In this document: in pieces, positions 43,733 through 52,557 of the stretch | Position numbering within the stretch: the first letter of the stretch is position 1 | Layout of the letters: the number at the start of each line of letters is the position of its first letter | DNA from: Streptomyces vinaceus | Lineage (GTDB): Bacteria > Actinomycetota > Actinomycetes > Streptomycetales > Streptomycetaceae | Assembly (NCBI RefSeq): GCF_008704935.1 | Contig: NZ_CP023692.1 | Coordinates: 7,355,501-7,419,500, forward strand | Direction of reading: 5' to 3' | DNA length: 64,000 nucleotides | The notes under the pieces: generated by a model | The model's database searches: none | Told to the model about the DNA's origin: nothing | The model's input: the letters and a program-made list of their open reading frames with translations, nothing else | Made by a program: the position numbers and the translations under genes

Positions 43733-44466
43733 TGCGCGTCGTGGTCACGGGCGGCGGACGGGGCATCGGACGCGCCGTAGCCCTCGGATTCGCCGAGCGC
43801 GGCGCCCGCGTCGCCCTGATGGCCCGTACCGCCGCCCAGGTGGAGTCGGTGGCCGCCGAGATCAAGGCCCTCGGCGCCGAGAGCCTCGCGCTCCCGGCCG
43901 ACGTCTCCGACGAACAGCAGGTCGAACGGTGCGCCGAGCAGGTGGACCGGGCGTTCGGCGGCGTGGACGTGCTCGTCAACGCCGCCGGGCTGTTCGACCT
44001 CGGCCCGACCACCGGCTTCTCCGTGGACGCCGCCCGCGGCCTGCTCGACACGAACGTCATCGGCACCTTCCTCACCTGCAAGGTGTTCGGCGGACGGCTC
44101 CTGGAGCAGGGCCACGGCAAGGTCGTCAACTTCTGCTCCCTGCTCTCCTACACCGCCTTCCCGGAACGGGCGCTGTACGCGGCGAGCAAGGGCGGGGTCC
44201 TGCAGCTGACCCGGAGCCTGGGCGTCGAGTGGGCGGCGCGCGGCGTCAACGTCAACGCGGTGGCCCCCGGCATGATCCGCATCGAGACCCCTCACCCGGC
44301 CGCGCTCGCCGAGGACGCCATCGTGGGCCGGATCCCCGCCCGCCGGCGCGGCAGACCGCAGGACATCGTCGGCCCGGTGCTCTTCCTGGCCTCCCCGGAG
44401 GCCGACTACATCAACGGCCAGACGCTGGTCGTCGACGGAGGCTGGCTCAGCTATGGATACCTCTGA
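43732..44466 (+). CDS. Short-chain dehydrogenase/reductase
   Basis: A 244-residue classical SDR. Cofactor motif VVVTGGGRGIGRAVALGFAE, NAAG, catalytic Ser in NFCSLLSYT and the YAASK motif with Tyr and Lys all present. The basic start of the cofactor loop (ARTAAQV) suggests NADPH. It may reduce a keto group of an intermediate, a step not covered by the PKS module. Confidence 0.85.
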   Translation: MRVVVTGGGRGIGRAVALGFAERGARVALMARTAAQVESVAAEIKALGAESLALPADVSDEQQVERCAEQVDRAFGGVDVLVNAAGLFDLGPTTGFSVDAARGLLDTNVIGTFLTCKVFGGRLLEQGHGKVVNFCSLLSYTAFPERALYAASKGGVLQLTRSLGVEWAARGVNVNAVAPGMIRIETPHPAALAEDAIVGRIPARRRGRPQDIVGPVLFLASPEADYINGQTLVVDGGWLSYGYL

Positions 44467-44559
44467 ACACCGCCCGCCCCCGGGCCCCCGCGGCCGGGCC
44501 TCCCCGGGTGATCCGCCCAGGCGCGCCGTGCCCGCGTCCGTACCGGACGGTGCTGACCG

Positions 44560-45834
44560 GTGAAGGCGGCGGCACGCAGGGAGCCGCTGCCCCTCTACAC
44601 GGGGTTCCTCACCGGCTGGGGTGCCACCACGTTCGGCACCGGCCTCATGCTGCCGCTCACCGTGGCCTACCTCCGGGAGGTCCTGGGCCTGCCCACCTCC
44701 GGCGTCTCGCTGTATTTCGCCCTGTTCGCGGTGGCCGGACTCGCCGTCAACCCGCTCGCTGGCAGGATCGGCCGGATCCACGGCCCCGGTCTGCCCGCGA
44801 TCGGGGCCACCGTCCTCCAGGCCGCCGGCGCGGCCTGGCTGGCCCTGGCGGACTCGATGGCCGCCACCGTGCCGGCTGCCTGCCTCTCCGGCGCGGGCAC
44901 CGGCGCCTACTACGCGGTCCAGACCCCGCTGCTCACCAAGGCGTTCGGCACCTCGCAGCTGAGCCGCGTGCTCTCCGCCCAGCACCGCGTCTCCGCCCTG
45001 ACCGTGGCCGTGGGAGCGCTCCTGGGCGGGCAGGCCGTGGAACACCTCGGCGAGGGCGGCTACACCCTGTGCGTGGTCGCCAACGCGGCCAGCTACCTGC
45101 TGTACGGGGCGACGCTCGTACGGCTGCGCCGGGCGCGGGGGCGACCCGCCGCACCCGGTACGCACCCCGCGGATCGAGGCGCCCCGCGGGCCGACCCGGG
45201 GGAGCGGGGCACGGCGCTGCGGGACCCGGTGTTCCGGCGGCTCCTCCTCCTGCAGACGGCCCTGGTCGTCTTCGGGCTGGCCCAGGTGGACGCCGTGGTG
45301 CCCGCGATCCTGCGCAACGCGCACCTGTCGGTGTCCGCCGTCAGCATCGTGGTCGCCTGCAACACCGTCGGCGTGATCGCCTTCCAGGGCCTGGCCCTGC
45401 GGGTCGTCGAGCGGATCGGGTACGTCGCCGCGCTGACGGCGGCCATCCTGGTCTGGGTGGTCGCCATGGCCGCCCTGACGGCAGCCGTGCTGGTGCCCGG
45501 AACCGGTGTACGCCTGCTGCTCGGCGCCCTGTTCGGGCTGGTCTTCGCAGTAGGGGAGTGCCTGATCGCCCCGAGCGTCCAGCCGCTCGTCACGCTGGCC
45601 GCCCCGGCGGCCCGGCTGGAGAGCTACGCCGCCGCCACCTCGCTCGCGCACGGCCTCGGTGCGTTCGTCGCGCCGCTGGTGCTGCTGCCGGTGGTGGACG
45701 GCGGCGGGGTCTGGAGCTACCTCGCCCTGCAACTGGGCGGTTACGCGTTCGCGTTGTACGCCCTGCTCTCGTTCCGCGGCCGCAGCGCGCGCCGCATCGC
45801 CGCCCCCGCCCTGAGCAAGGAGGCACCCCCTTAG
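44560..45834 (+). CDS. MFS efflux transporter
   Basis: A 424-residue major-facilitator protein with about 12 membrane helices. The motif-A-like loop is NPLAGRIGRIHG between helices 2 and 3. It is the probable exporter of the cluster product. The central loop (about 190-220) is hydrophilic. GTG 44560 is preceded by a 93-nt gap from the SDR gene. Confidence 0.85.
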   Translation: MKAAARREPLPLYTGFLTGWGATTFGTGLMLPLTVAYLREVLGLPTSGVSLYFALFAVAGLAVNPLAGRIGRIHGPGLPAIGATVLQAAGAAWLALADSMAATVPAACLSGAGTGAYYAVQTPLLTKAFGTSQLSRVLSAQHRVSALTVAVGALLGGQAVEHLGEGGYTLCVVANAASYLLYGATLVRLRRARGRPAAPGTHPADRGAPRADPGERGTALRDPVFRRLLLLQTALVVFGLAQVDAVVPAILRNAHLSVSAVSIVVACNTVGVIAFQGLALRVVERIGYVAALTAAILVWVVAMAALTAAVLVPGTGVRLLLGALFGLVFAVGECLIAPSVQPLVTLAAPAARLESYAAATSLAHGLGAFVAPLVLLPVVDGGGVWSYLALQLGGYAFALYALLSFRGRSARRIAAPALSKEAPP

Positions 45835-45862
45835 ACAGACACATTCGTGAAAGGAGCCCCCC

Positions 45863-46678
45863 ATGCGCCCCGAGCCACCGTGGTACGCACCGCCGGCCGC
45901 GACGACGGGGGACGGCCGGCCCGCGCGCGGCGACCTGCCGGGACCGGGCGAGGCCGCCGTCTGGGTCGTCCCCCTGGACTCCGCGCCCGACGCCCGCCAC
46001 GAGCGGGTGCTCGACCCGCGGGAGCGGGCCCGGGCGGCCGCGTTCCAGGACGCCCCCGCGCGGCGCCGCTACGTCGCCTCGCACCTCGCGTTGCGGACCG
46101 TCCTCGGCGGATGCCTCGGCATCGGGCCCGGGGAGGTGCGCCTGACCCGTGCGCCCTGCGGCCTGCCGCACTGCGCCGGACCGCACGGGCGGCCCAGGAC
46201 GGCGGGCGACGGGCAGGCCGTCGAGTTCTCGCTGTCGCGAGCGGGCGACCTGGCCGTCGTGGCGCTCGCCGCGGTCACCGTAGGCGTCGACGTCGAGTCA
46301 CGAGCCTTCCGCCACCCCGACAGCCCCCTCGACGGCATGATCCGGCGGCTGCACCCGGCCGAACGCGCGGCGCTCGCCGAACTCCCGCCCGAGCGGCGGG
46401 AGGAGGGCTTCCTCAGCTGCTGGGTGCGGAAGGAGGCCTACCTGAAGGCCATCGGCACGGGGCTGCCCGGCGGACTGGCCGGCCCGTGCGTGGGCCTGGC
46501 CGCCGACGCGGCCGCCGACGGGAAGGGGCCGGAGCCGAACACCCGGGGCTGGGCGTTCGCCGATCTCGACCTGCCGCCCGGCCACCGTGCGGCCCTCGCC
46601 GTCGCGGCGCCGGACGAGCCGCCGCGTACGCCGGTCGTGACCGTGCGGACCCTCCGCCTACCTCCGCAAGAATATTAG
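45863..46678 (+). CDS. Sfp-type 4'-phosphopantetheinyl transferase
   Basis: A 271-residue enzyme that turns apo carrier proteins into holo forms. The motifs are YVASHLALRTVLG, VGVDVES and FLSCWVRKEAYLKAIGTGL. It should serve the NRPS, PKS and stand-alone ACP of this cluster. AAAGGAG precedes ATG 45863. Its stop codon (TAG) is part of the next promoter motif. Confidence 0.9.
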   Translation: MRPEPPWYAPPAATTGDGRPARGDLPGPGEAAVWVVPLDSAPDARHERVLDPRERARAAAFQDAPARRRYVASHLALRTVLGGCLGIGPGEVRLTRAPCGLPHCAGPHGRPRTAGDGQAVEFSLSRAGDLAVVALAAVTVGVDVESRAFRHPDSPLDGMIRRLHPAERAALAELPPERREEGFLSCWVRKEAYLKAIGTGLPGGLAGPCVGLAADAAADGKGPEPNTRGWAFADLDLPPGHRAALAVAAPDEPPRTPVVTVRTLRLPPQEY

Positions 46679-46725
46679 TGACTCGTTTACTGACTGATCT
46701 TGACAGTGAGTCGTAGAGATATTTG
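46675..46725 (+). promoter_or_regulatory. Cluster promoter 3, repeated TGACT/TTGACA motif
   Basis: TTAGTGACT (46675-46683) and CTGACT (46690-46695) are followed by ATCTTGACAGTGAGTCG (46697-46713), which differs from promoter 1 at one base of 17. TGACTC lies 18 bp after TTGACA, as at promoter 2. It begins inside the PPTase stop codon and precedes the ATP-grasp operon. Confidence 0.7.
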
Positions 46726-46786
46726 ACTCTCTTTTATCCACCTCGATCGGCGACTGCGGAACCCGACCGGACCGAGAGGAAGACAC

Positions 46787-48034
46787 GTGACACACGACCG
46801 TGCGGGCAGCCGCGAGACGCTGCTCGTCGTGGGGTCGGGCTACCGCGCCGGCCACGAGCGCCTGCTGGCCCAGATGGCCGCGGACGCCGACCTCGTCCTG
46901 CTCAACCCCGAACCGCCGACCTGGCAGCTGCACTGGGTCCAGGACTGCGCGGTCTTCGACGCCTCCGCGGGCGGTGACACCGACGGCGACGCCCTGCGCG
47001 CCGCGAAGGCCCTCCTGGCACGCCGCCGGGTCGCGGCCGTGGTCACCTACGAGGAGACCATGGTCGTCACCGCGGCCCGCCTGGCCCGTGGCCTGGGACT
47101 GCCGGGCGTGCCGGTCGCCGCGGCCGAACTGGCACGCGACAAGCACCGCCAGCGCACCCTGCTCGCCGACACCGGCATCTCCCCGACCCGCTCCCACCTC
47201 GTCCACGACCTGGACGAGGCCCGCCGGGCCGCCCGCGACATCGGCTACCCGCTGATCGTCAAACCGCGCGGCCTGTCCGGCAGCGCCGGCGTGCGCCGAG
47301 TGGACGAGGAATCCGAGTTCGACGCCGCTTTCGACGCCGCGCTGCACGCGGACAAGATGGGTCTCGAAAGCGAGGGAATCCTCGTCGAGGAATTCCTGGA
47401 GGGCTTCGAATTCGACGTGGACTGCCTCGTCCACGACGGCACGGCCACCCCCGTCTCCTGGGCCCGCAAGATCTGGGCCTACGACCCCTACCCGGTCGAA
47501 GCCGGTTTCATCACCGGCCACGGCACCCTGGGCCGGGCCGAGATGACCGAGGGGTTCGACCTCGCCTGCCGCAGCGTCCTCGCCGCCGGGATCGACCGCA
47601 CCGTGGCCCACGTCGAGGTCAAGATGACCCCGGCGGGACCGCGCATCATCGAACTGAACGCGCGACCGGGCGGCGACATCGCCTCCCGCATCGTGGAGCT
47701 GGCCCGTGGAGTGCGCCTGGGCTCCCTGCTCACCGCCGCCGCCCTGGGCCGCGCGCCGGAGATCGCCTCCAGCGGCGACCGCTCGGCCGGCATCCGCTTC
47801 CTCTACCCCCGCACCCGCCAGCGCTTCGACGGCCTCGCCGAAGCCCCCACGCTGCGCGCCCGCCCCTGGATCCACGAGATCGGGGAGCTGCGCCCGCGCG
47901 GCGAGACGGTGACGCCCCCTCCGCAGGACCTCTACGGGCGCGTCGGTTACGTCATGGCCACCGGCCCGCACGCCGACGAGGTCGAGGACCGCCTGCTCCT
48001 GGCCCACCACGAGCTGCGCGTCCTCGGTTCCTGA
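46787..48034 (+). CDS. ATP-grasp ligase
   Basis: A 415-residue ATP-grasp enzyme. It has a preATP domain (about 1-110), the nucleotide loop PLIVKPRGLSGSAGV and VEEFLEGFEFDVDCLV, and the metal-binding end VKMTPAGPRIIELNARPGGD. It is closest to amino-acid/dipeptide ligases of the carboxylate-amine type. It may join a carboxylate to an amine in the pathway or release the product. GAGAGGAAG precedes GTG 46787. Confidence 0.85.
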   Translation: MTHDRAGSRETLLVVGSGYRAGHERLLAQMAADADLVLLNPEPPTWQLHWVQDCAVFDASAGGDTDGDALRAAKALLARRRVAAVVTYEETMVVTAARLARGLGLPGVPVAAAELARDKHRQRTLLADTGISPTRSHLVHDLDEARRAARDIGYPLIVKPRGLSGSAGVRRVDEESEFDAAFDAALHADKMGLESEGILVEEFLEGFEFDVDCLVHDGTATPVSWARKIWAYDPYPVEAGFITGHGTLGRAEMTEGFDLACRSVLAAGIDRTVAHVEVKMTPAGPRIIELNARPGGDIASRIVELARGVRLGSLLTAAALGRAPEIASSGDRSAGIRFLYPRTRQRFDGLAEAPTLRARPWIHEIGELRPRGETVTPPPQDLYGRVGYVMATGPHADEVEDRLLLAHHELRVLGS

Positions 48035-48102
48035 CCCCACCGCCCGAACCCCACCGCCCGAACCCCACCGCACCACCCCGGACCACGAGAAAGGCCCACA
48101 CC

Positions 48103-48834
48103 ATGACCGACTGGAAGCCCGAGACGTACGGCCCCCGCTGGAAGAGCGTGTACGACGAGATCGACTGGCCGCAGCCCGAGGGAGCGGTCGACTTCCTCGC
48201 CAAGCGCGTCGGCGGCGGCCGGGCCCTCGAACTCGCCATCGGGACCGGCCGCGTCGCCCTCCCGCTCGCGCAGCGCGGCGTCCCCCTCGACGGGCTCGAC
48301 GCGTCCCCCGAGATCGTCGACGTGATGCGCACCAAGCCCGGCGGCGAATCCATCGAGGTGTCCATCGGCAACATCGCCGACTTCACCTCCGAGCGCCGCT
48401 ACTCCCTCATCTTCCTGCTGCTCAACTCGCTGTACGCGTTGCAGACCCAGGAGGAGCAGATCCAGTGCTTCGAATCGGTGGCCGCCCACCTGGAGCCCGG
48501 CGGGCTCTTCGTCGTCGAGACCTTCGTGCCCGACCCGACCCGCTTCCGTTTCAACGGCCGCGCCCACGTGTACGACGTCGGACTCGACCACGTCCGCATC
48601 GAGGCCGACACCTTCGACCGGGCCACCCAGCACATCAAGGAGAACCACGTCGAGATCCGGGAGGAGGGCATCAAGCTCTACCCGGCCTTCCTGCGGTACA
48701 CGTGGCCCTCCGAGCTCGACCTCATGGCCAGGATCGCCGGACTCGAGCTCAGCGAGCGCTGGGGCGACTGGGGCAACGTTCCCTACGACACGTACTCCGA
48801 GAACCACATCGGCGTTTACCGCAAGGCGGGCTGA
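48103..48834 (+). CDS. Class I SAM methyltransferase
   Basis: A 243-residue methyltransferase with motif I ALELAIGTGRVALPLAQRG, DGLDASPEIVDVM and LEPGGLFVVETFVPD. GAGAAAGG precedes ATG 48103. The substrate is unknown. It sits just upstream of the PheS-like gene, in the same transcript. Confidence 0.8.
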   Translation: MTDWKPETYGPRWKSVYDEIDWPQPEGAVDFLAKRVGGGRALELAIGTGRVALPLAQRGVPLDGLDASPEIVDVMRTKPGGESIEVSIGNIADFTSERRYSLIFLLLNSLYALQTQEEQIQCFESVAAHLEPGGLFVVETFVPDPTRFRFNGRAHVYDVGLDHVRIEADTFDRATQHIKENHVEIREEGIKLYPAFLRYTWPSELDLMARIAGLELSERWGDWGNVPYDTYSENHIGVYRKAG

Positions 48835-48838
48835 CACC

Positions 48839-49684
48839 GTGCCGGACGAACGGGCCCCCGCCGTCCTGACCCCGGAGGTGGCCGACGCCCGCTGCGACCC
48901 CGGGCTGCCGCCGGCCGGCCCGCACACCGGGCGGCCCCATCCGGTGGCCGCCCTCGTGGACCGGATCGGGGACCTGTTCGTGCCGCTCGGCTTCGACGTC
49001 GTCGACCTGCCCCTGCTGGAGTCGGCCCGCGACAACTTCGACGTGCTCGGTTACCCGCAGGACCACCCGACCCGGACCCGACTGAGCTTCTTCCCGGCCC
49101 CCGACCTGGTCCTGCGCACCCACGCCACGTCCGGCGGCCCGCAGGCCATGCGGGCCGCCGCCCCCGGCCCGCTGCGCACCCTGCTCGTGGGCACCTGCTT
49201 CCGCAACGAACTCTCCTCCCCCTACTCGGGCTCCCAGTTCACCCAGATCGACGGACTGGTGGTCCAGCCGGGCGCGGGCCTGCCGGACCTCATGGGGCTC
49301 TTCGACCGTCTGGTGTCCGGCCTGTTCGGACACGGACACCCGTGGCGCGTGCGCCGCGGCGACTACCCCTTCGCCTCACCCGGGTTCGCCGTGGACGTGG
49401 CCTGCCCCCGATGCGTCCCGGGCTGCGACGAGTGCGAGGGCCGCGGGCGCATCGAGATCGGCGCCGGCGGCCTGCTGCGCGACGAGGTCCTCACCGCCGG
49501 GGGCTACGACCCGCACGAGGTCGTGGGGCTGAGCTTCGGCTGCTCCGTCGAGCGCCTGCTCAGACTCACCCACGGACTGACCGACATCCGGGAACTGCTG
49601 GTCAACGACGTGCGCCTGCTGGAGCAGTTCGACCACGCCGGCCTGCCGGCGGGACCGCCGCAGAAAGGAACCGACCGACCGTGA
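48839..49684 (+). CDS. PheRS alpha-subunit-like protein without tRNA-binding arm
   Basis: A 281-residue class II synthetase core. Motif 1 region is HPVAALVDRIGDLFVPLGF, motif 2 TCFRNELSS, then SQFTQIDGLVV, a Cys cluster (CPRCVPGCDEC) and motif 3 GLSFGCSVERLLRL. It starts only about 33 residues before motif 1, so the N-terminal coiled coil that contacts tRNA in bacterial PheS is missing. Pocket positions differ from PheS: FPF is YPF, and GGAG is GAGG, by eye alignment. It probably activates an aromatic acid as adenylate. GTG 48839 follows AAGGCGGG. Confidence 0.8.
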   Translation: MPDERAPAVLTPEVADARCDPGLPPAGPHTGRPHPVAALVDRIGDLFVPLGFDVVDLPLLESARDNFDVLGYPQDHPTRTRLSFFPAPDLVLRTHATSGGPQAMRAAAPGPLRTLLVGTCFRNELSSPYSGSQFTQIDGLVVQPGAGLPDLMGLFDRLVSGLFGHGHPWRVRRGDYPFASPGFAVDVACPRCVPGCDECEGRGRIEIGAGGLLRDEVLTAGGYDPHEVVGLSFGCSVERLLRLTHGLTDIRELLVNDVRLLEQFDHAGLPAGPPQKGTDRP

Positions 49685-51723
49685 AGATCCCCCTCGCCTG
49701 GCTGGAGCAGGAGTGCGGCGGCCCCGTCGACCGCGCCGCCCTCCTGGACCACCTCCACGAGAGCGGAGCTCGCGCAGGGTTGTACGCCGATCACCTGGTG
49801 GAGGTCCTGCCCCCGCCCGAGCTCGCCCACCTCGGCTCCGTCCGCGGACTGGCCGCCGAGGTCCGCGCCCGCAACGCGGCCGGGGCGAACGCGCCCCAGC
49901 GGTCGGCATCCCCGGGGTCGGCATCCCCGGCGGCGCCGCTCCCCGACGGCCTCGCCCTGACGGCGGAGGACGGCCTCCCCGCCCGCGTGGCGGCGGCCGT
50001 CGTCCGGCTCCCGGGCGAGGTCCGCCTGCCGGGCGCGGCAGCGGACCGGCTGCGCGCGGCGGGCGTGCCGCTCACCGGAACCGTGGCCGACCTTGCGGCG
50101 TACGTCGGGATCGAGACGGGGCACCCCATCGGCGCGGCCGACGCCGGGGAACTCGACGTCACCGGCCTGCGACTGCGCTCCGCGGGCCCCGCCGATCCGG
50201 CGGGCCCCGCCGATCCCGCGGATCCGGCCGGGCCGCCCCCCGGAGGCCTGCTGCTCCGCGCCGGGGAACGCACCGTGGCCGTCCTCGGACGGGACACCCC
50301 GGCGGCAGCCGTCCCCGCCGACGGCCGCGACACCCTGGTGTGGGCCTGGTGGCTCGACCCGGCGGCAGCGCACCCCGCGCCCGGGTCCGGCCCGCGCCCC
50401 GACCCCGACGGACCCCCCGCCGTACGGGGACACGACCCGCGCTCCTGCGACCGGGCGGTGGCCCGCCTCGTCGCGCTCGTCACCGACTGGGCGGGTGGCA
50501 CCGTCACGGCGGCCGGCGGGGCCGGCGCGGACGCGCCCGCACCGCGCGTGCTGCGCCCGGACCCCGGAGAACTGCGCCGCCTGGTCGACCCGGACCTCGA
50601 CCTCGCGACGCTGGCCGCCCTGCTGACCGCCGGCGGAGCGCTCGTCGCGCCTCCCGAGCAGGGCCGCCCGCTGCACGTCACGGTGCCCGCCGCCCGGCCG
50701 GACCTGGACGGGGTCCCTGCGCTGGCGGGGGAGGCCGCCCGGGTCCGCGGCTACCCGACGCTGCCGCGCCGACTGCCGCCCTCCGCCGCCGGCCCGTGGC
50801 CGGACCGGGCGCGCCTGCTGCGTCGCGGCCTCACCACGGCGGCCCTGAGACGGGGGTTGCAGCAGGTCACCACCCCGGTGCTGCTGCGCTCCGGCGAGCC
50901 CCTCGGCGCGGTCGGCACCCCACCGGCGGCCGAGCCCGTCACCGTGCACGGGCGGGCCGGACTGCGCGCCATGCGGGTGCGCGGTTCGCTGCTGCCCGGC
51001 CTGCTCGTCGTCGCGGGCCGAGCGCTGCGCCGGGCCGGAGCGGCCCACGTCTTCGAAGTCGGGCAGGTCCCGCGTTCCGCCGCGCTCGGGGACGAGTCCT
51101 GGCGGTTCGCCGCCGTACTCGCCGGAGCCGTCGCGCCCCCGTCCCTGGTCGAACCCCGGCCACGGACCACGGGCTTCGCCGACCTCAACGGCCTCCTGCG
51201 GACGGCGGCCTCCGCGGCGGGTCACGAGGCGTTCGAGCTGACGCCCGAACCCCATGCGGAGTTCGCGGCGGGCGCGTCCTTCACCGTCCGCGTCCGCGGC
51301 ACCGCGGTGGGCCGGGCGGGGATCCTCTCCGAGGAGACCGCGGCCCTCGCCGACGCCGCGGGGGAGCGGGTGTGCTGCGCCGAACTCGACCTGGACCTTC
51401 TGGGCGGCCCCGCGCCGGCCCCGCCCACCGTGCGGGTTCCGGAGCCGCTCCCGCCGCCCGCGTTCAACGTCACCGTCGTCGTGCCCGAAGCCGTCTCGGC
51501 CGGTGAGGTCCTGCGGGTCGTCGCCCGGGCCGGCGGCACCGAGGACCGGCGGGTCGCGGTGAAGGACCTGCTTCAGGGCGGCCAGGTGCCCACGGGGCAC
51601 CTCTCGCTCACCGTACGCGCGGAGTTCCTCCGTACGGACGACGGCCCCCTCCGCGACGAACGCCGCCGCCGCCGAGAAGCGGTGCTGCGGGAGCTCGCCG
51701 ACCGCGGCTGGAGCGGACGATGA
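49681..51723 (+). CDS. PheRS beta-subunit-like protein
   Basis: A 680-residue protein, shorter than housekeeping PheT (about 800). It starts like PheT (KIPLAWLEQECGG) but lacks an evident tRNA-binding OB domain. A B3/4-like middle follows, then a catalytic-like fold (HVFEVGQVPRS), and a C-terminal ferredoxin-fold anticodon-binding domain (NVTVVVPEAVSAGEVLRVVA, VKDLLQGGQVPTGHLSLTVR). GTG overlaps the PheS-like stop. It should pair with that protein. Strong Pro/Ala insertions near residues 75 and 175 show divergence. Confidence 0.75.
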   Translation: MKIPLAWLEQECGGPVDRAALLDHLHESGARAGLYADHLVEVLPPPELAHLGSVRGLAAEVRARNAAGANAPQRSASPGSASPAAPLPDGLALTAEDGLPARVAAAVVRLPGEVRLPGAAADRLRAAGVPLTGTVADLAAYVGIETGHPIGAADAGELDVTGLRLRSAGPADPAGPADPADPAGPPPGGLLLRAGERTVAVLGRDTPAAAVPADGRDTLVWAWWLDPAAAHPAPGSGPRPDPDGPPAVRGHDPRSCDRAVARLVALVTDWAGGTVTAAGGAGADAPAPRVLRPDPGELRRLVDPDLDLATLAALLTAGGALVAPPEQGRPLHVTVPAARPDLDGVPALAGEAARVRGYPTLPRRLPPSAAGPWPDRARLLRRGLTTAALRRGLQQVTTPVLLRSGEPLGAVGTPPAAEPVTVHGRAGLRAMRVRGSLLPGLLVVAGRALRRAGAAHVFEVGQVPRSAALGDESWRFAAVLAGAVAPPSLVEPRPRTTGFADLNGLLRTAASAAGHEAFELTPEPHAEFAAGASFTVRVRGTAVGRAGILSEETAALADAAGERVCCAELDLDLLGGPAPAPPTVRVPEPLPPPAFNVTVVVPEAVSAGEVLRVVARAGGTEDRRVAVKDLLQGGQVPTGHLSLTVRAEFLRTDDGPLRDERRRRREAVLRELADRGWSGR

Positions 51724-52412
51724 CGGAACGGGACACACCCGGCGGCGAGCACCCCGGGCACGCCGAGGAGGTCGTGGAGAGCTTCACCGCCTGGCTGCGC
51801 GCCGACACGTTCACCTGTCTGGGCGCCCGCGCCGCACTCCAGCGCGGCGAACTGGTCACCGGCGTCTACGGGACCCTGGGCGACCGCGAGGACCTGCACC
51901 GGCTCCGCACGGACCTCTTGCGGTTCGTCACCGGCCCCCTGGCGGGCCCCGGACGCTTCCACACCTTCGCGGCCATCTTCACGCGGTCCGATCCGGCGGA
52001 CGAGGAGGTGTTCGAGGAGCTGCTCTGGCAGCAGCTGAACGCACTCCACCGGGCCGACCGCGCGGACCACCCCTGGGCCCGCGAGGTCTCGCCCGACCCG
52101 CGCGACCCCCGGTTCGGGATCAGCGTCGGCGGCCACCCCTTCTTCGTCATCGGCCTGCACCGCCGTGCCTCGCGCATCTCGCGGCGCTTCGCCCATCCCG
52201 TTCTGGTCTTCAATTCCCACCGCCAGTTCGCCGAACTCAAGCGCACCGGCGTCTACCGGGGAATGCAGACGAAAATACGCGGCAAGGAAGTGGCGCTCCA
52301 GGGTGATGTGAATCCGATGCTCGCCGAGCACGGCGAGATCTCCGAAGCACGGCAGTACTCCGGCCGCGCGGTCCCCCCGCACTGGACGTGTCCGTTCGAC
52401 CGGCACGGCTAG
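51720..52412 (+). CDS. YqcI/YcgG-family putative heme-dependent oxygenase
   Basis: A 230-residue protein with the typical C-terminal pattern of the YqcI/YcgG family: SVGGHPFFVIGLHRRASRIS, PVLVFNSHRQFAELK, ALQGDVNPML, EARQYSGRAVPPHWTCPF. Characterised members such as GntA are heme enzymes that N-hydroxylate guanidine or amine nitrogen. Here it overlaps the PheT-like gene (ATGA), so it is part of the same pathway. N-oxygenation is an inference from the family. Confidence 0.75.
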   Translation: MTERDTPGGEHPGHAEEVVESFTAWLRADTFTCLGARAALQRGELVTGVYGTLGDREDLHRLRTDLLRFVTGPLAGPGRFHTFAAIFTRSDPADEEVFEELLWQQLNALHRADRADHPWAREVSPDPRDPRFGISVGGHPFFVIGLHRRASRISRRFAHPVLVFNSHRQFAELKRTGVYRGMQTKIRGKEVALQGDVNPMLAEHGEISEARQYSGRAVPPHWTCPFDRHG

Positions 52413-52557
52413 GCCGTGACCTAAGTCCCGCCCCACCGGCCGGACCCGTACCGGGCCGGCCACTTCGCCGCCACCCGCCCCCAAGGGCCCGGCCTCGGCC
52501 CGCCGGCGACTGACGCACCACCGGGTCCCACTTGATCCGACCTGGTACCGCCCGGTC

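Noticed and set aside
43663..45864. A 733-codon minus-strand frame opposite the SDR and MFS genes
   Set aside because: Composition of an antisense shadow (Gly/Gln/Arg/Asp-rich), no family motif.
48839..51723. Housekeeping pheST operon
   Set aside because: Alpha lacks the N-terminal arm, beta is short and both lie in the middle of a cluster with 4-nt overlaps to pathway genes. A resistance copy remains possible and is noted.
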